From positions 1-64,000 of the forward strand of contig JAFLDL010000030.1 of NCBI GenBank assembly GCA_017302435.1: a stretch of 64,000 nucleotides of DNA, written 5' to 3'. This stretch comes from Candidatus Accumulibacter necessarius. GTDB taxonomy: Bacteria > Pseudomonadota > Gammaproteobacteria > Burkholderiales > Rhodocyclaceae. Below the pieces are notes generated by a model, which was given only the letters and a program-made list of their open reading frames with translations, did no database searches and had not been told where the DNA came from. This document shows positions 30,848-40,783 of this stretch, in pieces (positions within the stretch are counted from its first letter, which is position 1; each line of letters begins with the position of its first letter). The position numbers and the translations under genes are program-made.

Positions 30848-30925
30848 GGAAAATGAGGTCCAGAAGCTGTTGTTGCTGGTGGGGTTTCGGATGCTGCGAC
30901 TGCGTCCGGTGTCAGGGTTCCCTGC

Positions 30926-31468
30926 CTACTCTTCAAGCGCCGCCATGGCCTCGTCAATTTCGACGAGCAGTTTTTCGAGGAACATCAATCGCCGGACGCG
31001 ATCAGCTGCCTGCTCCAGGTCAGGCTGATCGTCAAGCAGCATGGCGATTTCCTCATACCGTTCCAGCAGGTCACGCTTCAGCCGATGATGCAGGTGTTCG
31101 AGTTCATGGTGTTCACCGGCGGCGCGTACTTCGGCTACGGCCTCGCGCCACTCCATCTGTTCGATCAGGAAGTCGACCGGCATCAAGGTGTTGCTCTCAC
31201 TGCCAATGTCGTGTGCTGCCAGGTGCAGCAGGTATTTCGCCCGCGACAGCGGCTTCTTCAGCGTCTGATAGGCCTCGTTGACCCGCGTTGCCCATTGCAG
31301 CGAGTGCCGTCGTTCGGCCTCGCTGGCACTCGCAAACCGATCCGGATGGATCTGTGACTGCAGTTCCAGATAGCGCCGGTCGAGCAGGGCAGCGTCGAGC
31401 CGGAAGGCCGGGGGCAGGTCGAACAGCGAGAAATGGTCAGCGTTGAAGTGTTCGGCGTTGAATTCCAT
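30926..31468 (-). CDS. hscB: Co-chaperone HscB (J-domain protein)
   Basis: This 180-residue protein has an N-terminal J domain with the HPD motif in SQIHPDRFA (about residues 40-42). A C-terminal three-helix domain that holds IscU follows (about 90-175). It stimulates the HscA ATPase. It lies between iscA and hscA as in the standard operon. Confidence 0.95.
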   Translation of the reverse strand: MEFNAEHFNADHFSLFDLPPAFRLDAALLDRRYLELQSQIHPDRFASASEAERRHSLQWATRVNEAYQTLKKPLSRAKYLLHLAAHDIGSESNTLMPVDFLIEQMEWREAVAEVRAAGEHHELEHLHHRLKRDLLERYEEIAMLLDDQPDLEQAADRVRRLMFLEKLLVEIDEAMAALEE

Positions 31469-31520
31469 CTTGTCCCGTCACAGCCCATCAAGCCCAGCGC
31501 ACGCCTCGGTTTGCCGCCGA

Positions 31521-31844
31521 TCAGACGTTGAAGCTCTCGCCACAGCCGCAGGCGTCCTTGACGTTCGGGTTGTTGAAGCGGAAACCCTCGTTGAGACCCT
31601 CTCGCGCGTAGTCCAGTTCGGTCCCGTCGAGGTAGGGCAAACTCTTCGGGTCGATCAGCACCTTCACGCCGTGCGATTCAAACTCGATGTCGTCCGGATG
31701 CACGACGTCGGCGAACTCGAGCTTGTAGGCCATTCCCGAGCAGCCGCTGGTGCGTACCCCGAGGCGTAGTCCGATGCCCTTGCCGCGCTTGACCATGTAA
31801 TTGGCAACATGGTTGGCGGCCCGTTGAGAAAGCGTCACTGCCAT
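31521..31844 (-). CDS. iscA: A-type Fe-S carrier IscA
   Basis: This 107-residue A-type scaffold/carrier has the three expected cysteines: [10 protein letters not shown] (about residue 34) and the C-terminal CGCGESF. The ATG at 31844 has an AGGAGG ribosome site just upstream, so it is preferred to longer in-frame extensions. It follows iscU after 28 bases. Confidence 0.95.
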   Translation of the reverse strand: MAVTLSQRAANHVANYMVKRGKGIGLRLGVRTSGCSGMAYKLEFADVVHPDDIEFESHGVKVLIDPKSLPYLDGTELDYAREGLNEGFRFNNPNVKDACGCGESFNV

Positions 31845-31872
31845 GCAAAAACCTCCTGCTGTACTTGTTGCC

Positions 31873-32268
31873 TTACGCTGAAACCTGTTCGCCGTGTTTT
31901 TTCCTGTAGTCCGCCACTGCCGCCTTGATCGCATCCTCGGCGAGAATCGAGCAGTGAATCTTGACTGGCGGCAGTGCCAACTCTTCGGCGATTTGTGTGT
32001 TCTTGATGTCCAGCGCCTGGTCGATGGTTCTGCCCTTGACCCATTCGGTGACCAGTGAAGACGAAGCGATGGCCGAGCCGCAACCGTAGGTCTTGAACTT
32101 GGCGTCTTCAATTACGCCACCCTTGCCGACCTTGATCTGCAGCTTCATCACGTCGCCACAAGCGGGCGCACCGACCATACCGGTGGCTATGCCCTCTTCT
32201 TCCTTGCCGAAGGATCCGACGTTGCGCGGATTTTCGTAGTGATCCAGAACCTTGATGCTGTATGCCAT
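31873..32268 (-). CDS. iscU: Fe-S cluster scaffold protein IscU
   Basis: This 131-residue scaffold has cluster ligands Cys37 (in GAPACGD), Cys63 (YGCGSA) and Cys106 (IHCSIL), the assisting Asp39, and the HscA recognition motif LPPVK (99-103). New clusters are built here from sulfur delivered by IscS. It starts 23 bases after the iscS stop. Confidence 0.97.
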   Translation of the reverse strand: MAYSIKVLDHYENPRNVGSFGKEEEGIATGMVGAPACGDVMKLQIKVGKGGVIEDAKFKTYGCGSAIASSSLVTEWVKGRTIDQALDIKNTQIAEELALPPVKIHCSILAEDAIKAAVADYRKKHGEQVSA

Positions 32269-32291
32269 GATGCTTCTCCTTCAGTGCTTCA

Positions 32292-33503
32292 TCAATGTGC
32301 GGCCCATTGGACCGTACTCAGGTCAACGCCTTCTTGAACCATCTCCCAGAGTGGCGAGAGCTCGCGCAGTCGACCAATCTTGTCGTGCAAGAGCTTGATG
32401 GCGTAGTCAATCTCTTCTTCGGTGGTGAAACGACCAAGCGTGAAGCGGATCGAGCTGTGTGCCAGTTCGTCTTCCCGCCCGAGGGCTCGCAACACATACG
32501 AGGGTTCGAGCGAGGCCGAGGTGCAAGCCGATCCGGATGAGACGGCCAGGTCCTTGATCGCCATCAGCAGCGATTCACCCTCGACATAGGCGAAGCTGAT
32601 GTTCAGATTGTGCGGCACACGCTGTTCGAGGTCGCCATTGACAAACACCTGATCAATATCCGACAGCCCCTTGAGCAAGCGGTCGCGCAGCATGCGGATA
32701 CGCTCTTTCTCGGCGCCCATTTCCAGGCGAGCCAGCCGAAACGCTTCCCCCATGCCGACGATCTGATGGGTTGCCAGGGTGCCGGAACGGAAACCACGTT
32801 CATGACCGCCGCCATGCATCTGCGCGGTCAGGCGAACCCGCGGCTTGCGCCGCACGTACAATGCACCGATTCCTTTCGGGCCGTAGGTCTTGTGCGCGCA
32901 AAAGCTCATCAAGTCGACCTTCAGTGCCGCGAGATCGATTTCGACCTTACCCGTTGCCTGTGCTGCGTCGACGTGGAAGATGATTCCCCTCGCGCGGCAG
33001 ATCTCGCCGATCTCAGCGATCGGCTGAATGACGCCGATCTCGTTATTGACCAACATCACCGAGACAACGATCGTATCCGGGCGGAGCGCCGCCTTGAACA
33101 CTTCGAGGTCGAGCAGACCATTGTTCTGGACATCGAGGTAGCTGACTTCAAAACCCTGGCGCTCGAGTTCCCGGCAGGTGTCGAGCACGGCCTTGTGCTC
33201 TGTCGTGACCGTTACCACGTGCTTGCCCTTGCCCGCGTAGAACTGTGCCGCTCCCTTGATCGCCAGGTTGTTGGACTCGGTTGCCCCTGAGGTCCAGACG
33301 ATTTCCTTCGGGTCGGCATTGACCAGTCTGGCCACTTCTTCGCGCGCTTCTTCGACCGCCGCTTCCGCTTCCCAGCCGAAAGAATGCGAGCGCGAGGCCG
33401 GATTGCCGAATTTCTCGACCAGATAGGGGATCATCTTCGTTGCCACGCGGGGATCAACCGGCGTCGTCGCCGAATAATCGAGATAGATAGGCAGCTTCAG
33501 CAT
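32292..33503 (-). CDS. iscS: Cysteine desulfurase IscS
   Basis: This 403-residue PLP enzyme is the housekeeping IscS. It opens [20 protein letters not shown]. The PLP-lysine lies in [20 protein letters not shown], and the persulfide-forming Cys in [21 protein letters not shown]. The C-terminal tail ending [11 protein letters not shown] is the IscU-binding extension. It sits directly upstream of iscU. It is the second of two consecutive desulfurase genes. Confidence 0.96.
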   Translation of the reverse strand: MLKLPIYLDYSATTPVDPRVATKMIPYLVEKFGNPASRSHSFGWEAEAAVEEAREEVARLVNADPKEIVWTSGATESNNLAIKGAAQFYAGKGKHVVTVTTEHKAVLDTCRELERQGFEVSYLDVQNNGLLDLEVFKAALRPDTIVVSVMLVNNEIGVIQPIAEIGEICRARGIIFHVDAAQATGKVEIDLAALKVDLMSFCAHKTYGPKGIGALYVRRKPRVRLTAQMHGGGHERGFRSGTLATHQIVGMGEAFRLARLEMGAEKERIRMLRDRLLKGLSDIDQVFVNGDLEQRVPHNLNISFAYVEGESLLMAIKDLAVSSGSACTSASLEPSYVLRALGREDELAHSSIRFTLGRFTTEEEIDYAIKLLHDKIGRLRELSPLWEMVQEGVDLSTVQWAAH

Positions 33504-33568
33504 TGCTCTTGCTCCGGGTTGTCCATGTTTTGGCAGATAGGCATTGTGTTCTCGGGAATTCTCGGCGG

Positions 33569-34726
33569 TCAGACAGCCATTGCGGTCAAACGTTGCAGCC
33601 GGGTGACCATCGCCTGCAGGCTGCCCAGAAAGGCGGCAACCTGTTCCTCAGTGTTGCCGCGACCGAAGCTGATGCGTACGGCGCCGCGAGCCAGGTCGGG
33701 CGCAACGCCCATGGCCCGCAGCACATGCGAGGGCTCAGGGTTGGCACTTGAACACGCCGCGCCGCTGGCCACGGCATAGCCGGCACGATCGAGGTATCCC
33801 ACCAGCGTTTCACCGTCGATTTCGGGGATCGCAAAATAAACGGTGTTCGGCAAACGTTCGGGGCCCTGGCCAAAAAGTACCGCGCCCAGCCCGAGCAAAC
33901 CGCATTCGACCTGCTGGCGCAGCTTGAGCACATGCTGAGCCAGTGCGTCGCGGCGCTGTACCGCCAGCTCACAGGCAACGCCGAAGCCGACGATCGCCGC
34001 CACGTTCTCGGTGCCAGAACGCAAGCCGCGTTCATGTCCACCACCTGCTATCAACGGCTCGAGATCAAGCCGCTTGTCTAGTACCAGCGCCGCAGCGCCC
34101 TTGGGACCACCGATTTTGTGCGCCGACAGCGTCAAGGCATGAACCCCGGCCGTATTCAGGCGACGAAAATCAACCGGCAGTCTGCCGATTGCCTGGACCG
34201 CATCGGTGTGGAACCAGGCGCCGACTGACCGTCCACGTTCGGCAAGCGACTCGACATCCTGCAGCACGCCTGTTTCGTTGTTGGCCAGCATCACCGAAAC
34301 GATCTTCGGCCTGGCGCTCATCACCGCTTCGAAGTTTTCGGCATCGATCCGTCCGTCGGCGTCGACCGCCAGTCTTGCGAGCGTCCAGCCGTGTTTGCAT
34401 AGCTGCTCGGCCGGCCTGATCACGCAGGGATGTTCAATCGCGCTGACGGCCAGCAGACCAGGCTTGAGACGCCCGGCAGCGCCCTTGATCAGCAGATTGT
34501 TGGCCTCCGAGCCCCCACTGGTAAAAACCACCTCACTGGCGTGAGCACCGACTGCTGCCGCCACCTGGCCGCGTGCCTCGTCAATCGCCCGCCGCGCTGC
34601 TCGGCCGTACTCGTGTCGGCTCGACGCGTTGCCAAACTGCAGCGCAAGGTAGGGCAGCATCGCTTCGACCACCGCCGGATCGGCTGGGGTACTGGCGTTA
34701 TGGTCGAGATAGACGGGTGCAAACAT
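33569..34726 (-). CDS. Second cysteine desulfurase (NifS/IscS-like) in the isc operon
   Basis: This 385-residue PLP enzyme is related to IscS but clearly distinct. It opens [19 protein letters not shown]. The PLP-lysine is in [15 protein letters not shown] and the catalytic Cys in [20 protein letters not shown]. It lacks the long IscU-binding tail of the neighbouring IscS. The ATG at 34726 fits the family start; the frame is open for 62 more codons upstream, but these overlap iscR. It lies 20 bases after iscR and 65 before iscS. It may serve another sulfur acceptor, such as tRNA thiolation. Confidence 0.92.
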   Translation of the reverse strand: MFAPVYLDHNASTPADPAVVEAMLPYLALQFGNASSRHEYGRAARRAIDEARGQVAAAVGAHASEVVFTSGGSEANNLLIKGAAGRLKPGLLAVSAIEHPCVIRPAEQLCKHGWTLARLAVDADGRIDAENFEAVMSARPKIVSVMLANNETGVLQDVESLAERGRSVGAWFHTDAVQAIGRLPVDFRRLNTAGVHALTLSAHKIGGPKGAAALVLDKRLDLEPLIAGGGHERGLRSGTENVAAIVGFGVACELAVQRRDALAQHVLKLRQQVECGLLGLGAVLFGQGPERLPNTVYFAIPEIDGETLVGYLDRAGYAVASGAACSSANPEPSHVLRAMGVAPDLARGAVRISFGRGNTEEQVAAFLGSLQAMVTRLQRLTAMAV

Positions 34727-34746
34727 GACTACGATCTGACGAGATT

Positions 34747-35238
34747 TCAGCCGCCAACGGCGACCGTCTTGGCGCGGGTCCGCGGCCGGGTGCGCCGCGC
34801 ATCCTGCATCACGGCAACGTGGCCGCCTCTTTTCTGCAGCTGCTGGTCGACCAGCTCGGCCAGCGTCACCGAACTCAGGAAGTCGTACATCTTGTCGTTC
34901 AGCGTTGACCACAGCTCATGGGTCATGCAGCGTTCGTCATCGCGGCAGTTTTCGCGCCCACCGCACTGGGTCGCATCAAGCGGTTCATCGACAGCACGAA
35001 TGATGTCGGTCACCGTCATTTCGCTGGTCGGGCGTGCCAGGCAGTAGCCACCTCCTGGGCCGCGCACACTCTCGACGAGGCCGTAGCGGCGCAACTTGCC
35101 AAACAGTTGCTCCAGGTAAGACAAAGAAATTTTCTGGCGATCGCTGATGCCGGCGAGAGATACGGGGCCGTCGGCACAGCGCAGTGCCAGGTCGATCATC
35201 GCAGTGACTGCGAAGCGTCCTTTGGTGGTCAGGCGCAT
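34747..35238 (-). CDS. iscR: Fe-S responsive transcription regulator IscR (Rrf2 family)
   Basis: This 163-residue Rrf2-type regulator has a winged helix-turn-helix near the N-terminus ([19 protein letters not shown], with [19 protein letters not shown] as recognition region). Three cluster-ligand cysteines lie in [13 protein letters not shown] (about residues 92-104). With its [2Fe-2S] cluster, IscR represses the isc operon. It is the first gene of the operon, preceded by a candidate promoter and IscR half-site. The C-terminus is basic and Arg-rich. Confidence 0.96.
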   Translation of the reverse strand: MRLTTKGRFAVTAMIDLALRCADGPVSLAGISDRQKISLSYLEQLFGKLRRYGLVESVRGPGGGYCLARPTSEMTVTDIIRAVDEPLDATQCGGRENCRDDERCMTHELWSTLNDKMYDFLSSVTLAELVDQQLQKRGGHVAVMQDARRTRPRTRAKTVAVGG

Positions 35239-35272
35239 GGTTCCTCCATCAGTAGTAGTTGATCAGATTGGT

Positions 35273-35306
35273 ATACTAATCGAAGGTTCAGAAATTAGTC
35301 AACTAT
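35273..35306 (-). promoter_or_regulatory. Candidate iscR promoter with IscR type-1 half-site
   Basis: On the minus strand TTGACT (35302-35297) and TAGTAT (35278-35273) form a sigma-70 promoter with an 18-base spacer. ATAGTTGACTAATTT (35306-35292) matches the left 15 positions of the E. coli type-1 IscR box (as I remember it), overlapping the -35. The right half is poor. The element lies over the last codons of cysE. Spacing to the iscR ATG leaves a leader of about 25 bases with a GGAGG site. Confidence 0.55.
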
Positions 35307-36047
35307 TTTACTCAGGTATTGTGGGTCGAATGGGTCGGCGGTTATCCGTTCGCTGTCGACGTCGACGCCAGCCGCCTCTAGTTTTCTCAGCAACCGGTCA
35401 AAGCGCCGGTCAAGCTCCACGGCATGATCAAGCAGGCCATGAATCGCCTTGGCCAGGGGGTCATCCTGATCGCCACCCAGGGCGTAGGCAGAGAAGCCCA
35501 GTTGCCCCGCCATCTGCTCGCGCTTCTGCGCCATTTCACCGTCGATGATCCGTGCCGGATTGCCTACCGCCGTCGCTCTCGCCGGTACGTTCTTGACGAC
35601 CACGGCATTCGAGCCGACTTTGGCCAGCGCGCCGACGGTGATCGGTCCCAGCACTTTCGCCCCGGCACCGATGACGACCCCATTTTCCAGCGTCGGATGG
35701 CGCCGACCCTTGTTCCACGAAGTTCCGCCCAGGGTGACGCCGTGGTAGAGCGTGACATCATCGCCGATCACCGCCGTCTCGCCGATCACCACGCCCATCC
35801 CGTGGTCGATGAACAGGCGGCGTCCAACGGTTGCTCCAGGGTGGATTTCAATGCCGGTAAGAAAGCGTCCCAGGTGCGAAACGAGGCGGCCCAGCCAGCG
35901 CAGGCGGTGCATCCATAACCAATGAGCGAGGCGATGCGAGACCAGCGCGTGCACGCCCGGGTAACAGGTCAGCACCTCCCAGAAGGTGCGCGCGGCCGGG
36001 TCCCGGTCGAATACCGATTGAATATCTTCGCGCAGGTGGCTGAACAT
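35295..36047 (-). CDS. cysE: Serine O-acetyltransferase
   Basis: CysE acetylates serine, the first step in cysteine synthesis, which feeds the desulfurases downstream. The 250-residue protein has an N-terminal helical region and a left-handed beta-helix of hexapeptide repeats ([26 protein letters not shown]...). The catalytic His is in DHGMGVVIG. The gene lies between trmJ and iscR, as in many betaproteobacteria. It is the shorter CysE type. Confidence 0.93.
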   Translation of the reverse strand: MFSHLREDIQSVFDRDPAARTFWEVLTCYPGVHALVSHRLAHWLWMHRLRWLGRLVSHLGRFLTGIEIHPGATVGRRLFIDHGMGVVIGETAVIGDDVTLYHGVTLGGTSWNKGRRHPTLENGVVIGAGAKVLGPITVGALAKVGSNAVVVKNVPARATAVGNPARIIDGEMAQKREQMAGQLGFSAYALGGDQDDPLAKAIHGLLDHAVELDRRFDRLLRKLEAAGVDVDSERITADPFDPQYLSKIVD

Positions 36048-36107
36048 GAGGGGAAATCCTTGAGCGAAAGTGCCTGGGTCCTGGCGTAATTCTACAATAT
36101 CCGACTG

Positions 36108-36914
36108 TTATGGTCCACTATTGCCCGCAGGCCCTGGCCTGCCGCCTCGGCCGGCAAGCTGTTTCTCGACAGCGTCCAGCAGGCCGCGCAGGATGTTGAT
36201 CTCATCGCGTTCGAGTTCAGCACGCCCGAACAGTCGACGCAGCTTTGGGAGCAGTCGTCGCGGGCGCTGCGGATCGAGGAAGCCGCTGCTCACCATCACC
36301 CGCCCAAGATGGTCGTAGAAGCGCTCGATGTCCTGATTGGTTGCCGGTGGCGAGGCGAAGGGAATCGCCTTGGTGACAACCGGTGGCGCGCTGTCGAAGG
36401 CGGTCAGGCGCAACTCGTAACACAGCAGTTGCACTGCTGAAGCCAAATTCAGCGAGCTGTAGGCGGGATTGGCCGGAATGTAGACAGTACGCTGGCAGCG
36501 CTGTACCTCGGCGTTCGACAGACCGGATGTTTCGTTGCCAAACAGCAGGGCCACGTCACCGTCGCCGGCTTTGGCCAGAATTTCGCTGGCCGCTGCCCGT
36601 GCCTGTACTGCCGGTGGTCCAAGATTGCGCTGCCGTGCCGAAACCGCGCAAGCAAAGACGGTATCGGCCAGGGCCACATCGAGACTCGTGCAGACTTGCG
36701 CCTGGGCGAGAATTTCATCGGCACCAGCCGCCCGCGCCACCGCCTCGTCGTCCGGAAAGCGCTTGGGATTGACCAGCAGCAGACGCGAAAGACCCATGGT
36801 CTTCATCGCCCGTGCGGCCGCGCCGATATTGCCCGGATGGCTGGTCTGCGACAGGACGACCCGGATTCGTTCGAGTGGGGAATTCGAACGATGAGACCCT
36901 GCAGGTCGGTTCAT
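36108..36914 (-). CDS. trmJ: tRNA (cytidine/uridine-2'-O-)-methyltransferase TrmJ
   Basis: This 268-residue SPOUT-family enzyme methylates the 2'-O of residue 32 in tRNA. Family motifs are IRVVLSQTSHPGNIGAAARAMKTMGL near the start, LLFGNETSGLSNAEV, and the knot segment YIPANPAYSSLNLASAVQLL. It is divergent from suhB, with 66 bases between starts, and is followed by cysE and iscR. Confidence 0.95.
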   Translation of the reverse strand: MNRPAGSHRSNSPLERIRVVLSQTSHPGNIGAAARAMKTMGLSRLLLVNPKRFPDDEAVARAAGADEILAQAQVCTSLDVALADTVFACAVSARQRNLGPPAVQARAAASEILAKAGDGDVALLFGNETSGLSNAEVQRCQRTVYIPANPAYSSLNLASAVQLLCYELRLTAFDSAPPVVTKAIPFASPPATNQDIERFYDHLGRVMVSSGFLDPQRPRRLLPKLRRLFGRAELERDEINILRGLLDAVEKQLAGRGGRPGPAGNSGP

Positions 36915-36980
36915 ATTAGAATCTGGACTCCTTCACACCAATCGGACGGCAACGGCCGCTCGTCGGGTTTCCCAAAAGCC

Positions 36981-37790
36981 ATGCATCCAGCGCTCAACAT
37001 CATCATCAAGGCAGCGCGCCGCGCCAGCCAAATCATCAATCGCGCCTCACTCGATCTCGAGCATCTGCAGGTCACCACCAAGCGCCAGAGCGACTTCGTC
37101 ACCGAAGTGGACAAGGCTGCCGAGGCGGCGATCATCGACGTGTTGCGCGAGGCTTATCCGGAGTACGGCATTCTAGCAGAAGAGTCCGGCCAGACCGCCG
37201 GCAGTGCGGGTGGCAGCGAGTACCAGTGGATCATCGATCCGCTTGATGGCACCACCAACTTCATCCACGGATTTCCCCAATACGCCATCTCGATCGCGCT
37301 TGCACATCGCGGGCAGGTAACCCAATCGGTGGTCTACGACACGGTGCGCAACGAGATGTTCACCGCCAGCAAGGGCGGTGGTGCTTTTCTCAACGAGCGG
37401 CGGATTCGGGTCAGCAAGTGCATCCGGCTTGAAGATGCACTGATCGGTACCGGTTTTCCTTACCGGATCTACGATCACATCGATGCCTACCTGGCGATTT
37501 TCAAGGAGCTGGCCCGGAGGACCGCCGGCATCCGCCGGCCCGGTGCCGCCGCGCTCGATCTTGCCTACGTCGCCTGTGGTCGCTTCGACGGTTTCTGGGA
37601 ATTCGGCCTGTCGCCGTGGGATATGGCCGGCGGTGCGCTGCTGATCTCGGAAGCCGGCGGCCTGGTCAGTGATCTCGCCGGCAACGAGAGCTACCTCCAG
37701 ACTGGCAATGTGGTGGCCGGTACACCAAAGGTCTTCGCGCAGTTGCTGCAGGTGATTGACGGTCATCGTACGCCAGGTTTGCTGGCCTGA
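36981..37790 (+). CDS. suhB: Inositol monophosphatase family protein SuhB
   Basis: This 269-residue enzyme has the Mg2+ motifs WIIDPLDGTTNFIHGFP and WDMAGGALLISEAGG of the inositol monophosphatase superfamily. In E. coli, SuhB also associates with ribosomal RNA antitermination complexes. It starts MHPALNIIIKAARRAS; the ATG at 36981 was chosen because upstream residues do not fit the family. ATTAGAAT near 36914 could be part of its promoter. The 200 bases after it hold no supported gene. Confidence 0.94.
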   Translation: MHPALNIIIKAARRASQIINRASLDLEHLQVTTKRQSDFVTEVDKAAEAAIIDVLREAYPEYGILAEESGQTAGSAGGSEYQWIIDPLDGTTNFIHGFPQYAISIALAHRGQVTQSVVYDTVRNEMFTASKGGGAFLNERRIRVSKCIRLEDALIGTGFPYRIYDHIDAYLAIFKELARRTAGIRRPGAAALDLAYVACGRFDGFWEFGLSPWDMAGGALLISEAGGLVSDLAGNESYLQTGNVVAGTPKVFAQLLQVIDGHRTPGLLA

Positions 37791-37990
37791 ATTCCGCAAT
37801 CGAGCAGCACGCGGATCGCTACGGCCGGATACTGCAGATGACTTCGCAAAGAGGGCAGGCGGGCAAGCATGATTCTTGGACCTGCGCCAGCGCGTAATCA
37901 CGATCAGCAGGAAAAGTAGCCGCATCTCGTGCGGCGTGATGCGAACACCAGGCCGACGGCAAGCCGCGGCAGACGCGACAGGAGGAAGCG

Positions 37991-38389
37991 ATGCCCCAGT
38001 TTAGGACCTTGTTGACATGCATTTTGCTGCTGTATGCGGCGGTTGCCGCAGCCAGCGACGCTGATCGGGATGACCAGTTACGGCGCCTGGAGGGTGCCAT
38101 CAGTCGACTCCAGCAGGAGCAGCAGTCAGCGTACCAGCAGTTCGGCATGGTTCAGGAATTGCGCCGTTCGCTGATACAGCAGACCACACCGCTACCCCTG
38201 CCGGCGGTCAGCGGCATCGATGGCGACGTTCCCGACTATGATGAGCAGGTGCGGCAGCGCAAGCAACTGGAGGAGCAACTGCGACGCTACAGCGTCGAAC
38301 TGGATCGTCTCTACGCGCGCTATCGGGAACTTGAGGAGCAGAAGAGACCGCTGTTGGATAGGATCAGCGAACTGTCGCAGTCACGTTAG
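37991..38389 (+). CDS. Secreted coiled-coil protein of unknown function
   Basis: This 132-residue protein has a signal peptide (about residues 1-21, hydrophobic core TLLTCILLLYAAVAA). Two amphipathic, charged coiled-coil stretches flank a short Pro-rich linker: DDQLRRLEGAISRLQQEQQ (about 27-45) and RQLEEQLRRYSVELDRLYARY-like residues (about 90-125). A strong AGGAGGAAG ribosome site precedes the ATG. It probably sits in the periplasm as a helical oligomer. I do not recognise the family. It ends nine bases before the next gene, so the two are probably co-transcribed. Confidence 0.75.
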   Translation: MPQFRTLLTCILLLYAAVAAASDADRDDQLRRLEGAISRLQQEQQSAYQQFGMVQELRRSLIQQTTPLPLPAVSGIDGDVPDYDEQVRQRKQLEEQLRRYSVELDRLYARYRELEEQKRPLLDRISELSQSR

Positions 38390-38398
38390 CAAGGGACT

Positions 38399-39112
38399 AT
38401 GGCTACGGAGTTGCTCTTTCGTGATGACGCTTACCTGAAAGTCGCGAGCGCGCGGGTTGTTGCGTTGCACCCCAAGGGGATCGAGTTGGACCGGACGATC
38501 TTCTATCCACTTGGTGGTGGCCAGATTGGCGACACCGGCGTCCTGGTGCGAGCCAACGGTGAACGCATTCCAATCGAGGACACGCGCAAGGACCACGCTC
38601 TTGATGTCGTGCTGCACCAGACCGCCGCCGCTGCGGCGCGACCAGAAGCCGGTGAGACACTGACGCTGGAAATCGACTGGCCGCGCCGCTATCGCCTGAT
38701 GCGCCTGCACACCGCGCTGCACCTGATGTCCTGTGTCGTGATCGCGCCGGTTTCTGGCGGCAACATTGGCGCCGACAGGGCGCGTCTCGACTTCGATATC
38801 GACATGAGCCTGCTCGATGGCCAACGGATCGAAAGCCAGATGAACGAGTTGATCAGCCGCTGTATCGAGACCGAGACCGTCTGGATTACCGACGATGAAC
38901 TGGAGGCGAGACCGGAACTGGTCAAGACCATGAGCGTACAGCCACCGCGCGGTGCCGGAAGAGTGCGTCTGCTGCGCATCGCCGGCGTGGACCTGCAACC
39001 ATGTGGCGGAACACACGTTCGGAACATAGGTGAAATCGGCGCTATCCGGGTGGTCCGAGTGCGCAACGAAGGGAAGCACAACCGGCGCGTCGAAATCGTT
39101 CTCGCCGATTGA
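38399..39112 (+). CDS. Alanyl-tRNA editing protein (AlaX-type)
   Basis: This 237-residue stand-alone editing domain removes Ser or Gly from mischarged tRNA(Ala). The zinc-site residues are present in RLHTALHL (HxxxH) and PCGGTHVRN (CxxxH). The segment DRTIFYPLGGGQIGDTG matches the AlaRS editing domain. It lacks the long C-terminal oligomerisation region, so it is AlaX-M-like. It follows the coiled-coil gene by nine bases. Confidence 0.93.
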   Translation: MATELLFRDDAYLKVASARVVALHPKGIELDRTIFYPLGGGQIGDTGVLVRANGERIPIEDTRKDHALDVVLHQTAAAAARPEAGETLTLEIDWPRRYRLMRLHTALHLMSCVVIAPVSGGNIGADRARLDFDIDMSLLDGQRIESQMNELISRCIETETVWITDDELEARPELVKTMSVQPPRGAGRVRLLRIAGVDLQPCGGTHVRNIGEIGAIRVVRVRNEGKHNRRVEIVLAD

Positions 39113-39199
39113 AGGAGGTCAGCCGGCAGGGTGGCGATGGCTGCCGCGTGCCACTTGATTGAACATTGATGACAGCAATGACAGCAGAGGAGAGCAGCA

Positions 39200-39844
39200 A
39201 TGGGATTGTTGGACGGCATAGTGGGTGCCCTGTTGGGGAACTTGCCGGGCGCAGCCCGACAGGCACCTGGAACAGGTGGCACGGATGGCGGCAACAGCGT
39301 GCTGACGGCACTGTTGCCCATCGTGCTGGGGATGCTGATGAACCGGCAGGGTGGAGCAGCGACCGGTGCCGAAGGCGGTGGTGGCCTCAGCGATGTTCTT
39401 GGGGGCATGCTCGGCGGTGCGCGCGGCAGTCAGGGCGGTGGCCCTGGCGACGTTCTCGGTGGCATCCTTGGCGGTGCTGGCGGTACTTTGGGTGCTGTTT
39501 TGGGCAGTGTGCTTGGTGGTGGAGCGAATGGTGCGAGCGGCGCTGGTGGGCTGGGTTCCCTGCTGGAGCAGTTTCAGCGCGCGGGTTTTGCCGAGCAGGC
39601 CAACTCGTGGGTCGGAACGGGGCAGAACCTTCCCCTCCCGCCTGGCGCGATCGGTCAGGTCTTCGGCAGCGATACCCTGGCGCAGATCGCCCAGCAGGTG
39701 GGCGTTACCGAGGCTGAGGCAGCTGAAGGTCTGTCGCAACTCCTGCCCGAAGTCGTGGATCGCTTCACGCCGGAGGGCAAGGCGCCGGACCTCGATCAAC
39801 TCGCGGCCAGCGTCACTGCCTTGACCCGGCAGTTTGGCGGGTGA
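39200..39844 (+). CDS. YidB-family (DUF937) glycine-rich protein
   Basis: The 214-residue protein opens MGLLDGIVGALLGNLPG and has a Gly-rich central region with LGGMLGG/LGGILGG repeats (about residues 60-115). A C-terminal helical part (about 120-214, with QIAQQVGVTEAEAAEGLSQLLPEVVDRFTPEG) is characteristic of YidB/DUF937. The function of the family is unknown. A good GGAGAG site lies just upstream of the ATG. Confidence 0.85.
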   Translation: MGLLDGIVGALLGNLPGAARQAPGTGGTDGGNSVLTALLPIVLGMLMNRQGGAATGAEGGGGLSDVLGGMLGGARGSQGGGPGDVLGGILGGAGGTLGAVLGSVLGGGANGASGAGGLGSLLEQFQRAGFAEQANSWVGTGQNLPLPPGAIGQVFGSDTLAQIAQQVGVTEAEAAEGLSQLLPEVVDRFTPEGKAPDLDQLAASVTALTRQFGG

Positions 39845-39898
39845 CGCAGCCCGAGCGAGCCGCCGACGGGTACCATCGCCACGACCGAGTGCCGGACC

Positions 39899-40783
39899 TT
39901 GGCCGTTGATCCGGCCGGGCGCGCGCGCCTGGCCGGCTCCATCTGTATCGTTGCGTCGGCGGCGGGGTTCGGGGCGATGCCAATCTTCGGCAAGCTGGCC
40001 TATGCCGAAGGTGTCGATTTGCCAAGCCTGCTGTTCCTGCGTTTCGCGCTGGCCGGCGGACTTCTGGCGGTCGTGATGCAGATGCGGGCGCTGCCCTGGC
40101 CGCGCGGCAGCAATCTGCTGCTCTTGATCGCGATGGGCGGCCTGGGCTATGTCGGGCAATCATTCTGCTATTTCGCGGCGCTCCAGCATGCCTCGGCCGG
40201 GCTGACAGCGCTGCTGCTCTACCTCTATCCGGCAATCGTCACCGTGCTCTCGGCATTGCTGGCGCGGCGGCGGCTTTCACTGCCGCGCATGCTGGCGGTG
40301 GCCACGGCGCTGCTGGGGACCGGGCTGGCAGTTGGTGGCAGCCTTGACGGCAGCGTTCTCGGCATTTTGCTGGGTGTGGGTGCGGCGCTGATCTACTCGC
40401 TGTATATCCTGGTCGGTGAGCGCGTCACGCCCGTGACCGGGGCGATGCCATCGGCGACCGTGATCATGCTGTCAGCGGCGATGGTCTACGGCCTGATGGT
40501 GTTCTGGCAGGGTCCGGCTTTTCCTTACTCGCCCACGGCGTGGGCGGCGGTCGGGGGCATCGCGCTGTTCTCGACCGTGGTGGCGATCATCGCCTTCTTT
40601 GCCGGCATGGCGCGCCTGGGTGCTGCCGATGCGGCAACGCTGTCGACGCTGGAGCCGGTGGTGACCGTGGTTCTGGCGGCACTGTTTCTTGGCGAGGCAG
40701 TGGGTGGCTGGCAACTGGCCGGCGGCGCCATCATTCTCGCCGCGGTCATTGTACTGGCGCGTTCAGGCGAGGCGACGGCGTAG
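39899..40783 (+). CDS. EamA/DMT-family membrane transporter
   Basis: This 294-residue protein has ten predicted membrane helices arranged as two EamA repeats (about residues 10-140 and 150-290). Examples are FRFALAGGLLAVVMQMRALP, YFAALQHASAGLTALLLYLYP and LSTLEPVVTVVLAALFLGEA. DMT exporters move amino acids, sugars or drugs; the substrate is not predictable. The start is a TTG at 39899; no better codon opens the first helix. The gene overlaps the convergent hydrolase gene tail to tail by 21 bases. Confidence 0.88.
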   Translation: MAVDPAGRARLAGSICIVASAAGFGAMPIFGKLAYAEGVDLPSLLFLRFALAGGLLAVVMQMRALPWPRGSNLLLLIAMGGLGYVGQSFCYFAALQHASAGLTALLLYLYPAIVTVLSALLARRRLSLPRMLAVATALLGTGLAVGGSLDGSVLGILLGVGAALIYSLYILVGERVTPVTGAMPSATVIMLSAAMVYGLMVFWQGPAFPYSPTAWAAVGGIALFSTVVAIIAFFAGMARLGAADAATLSTLEPVVTVVLAALFLGEAVGGWQLAGGAIILAAVIVLARSGEATA

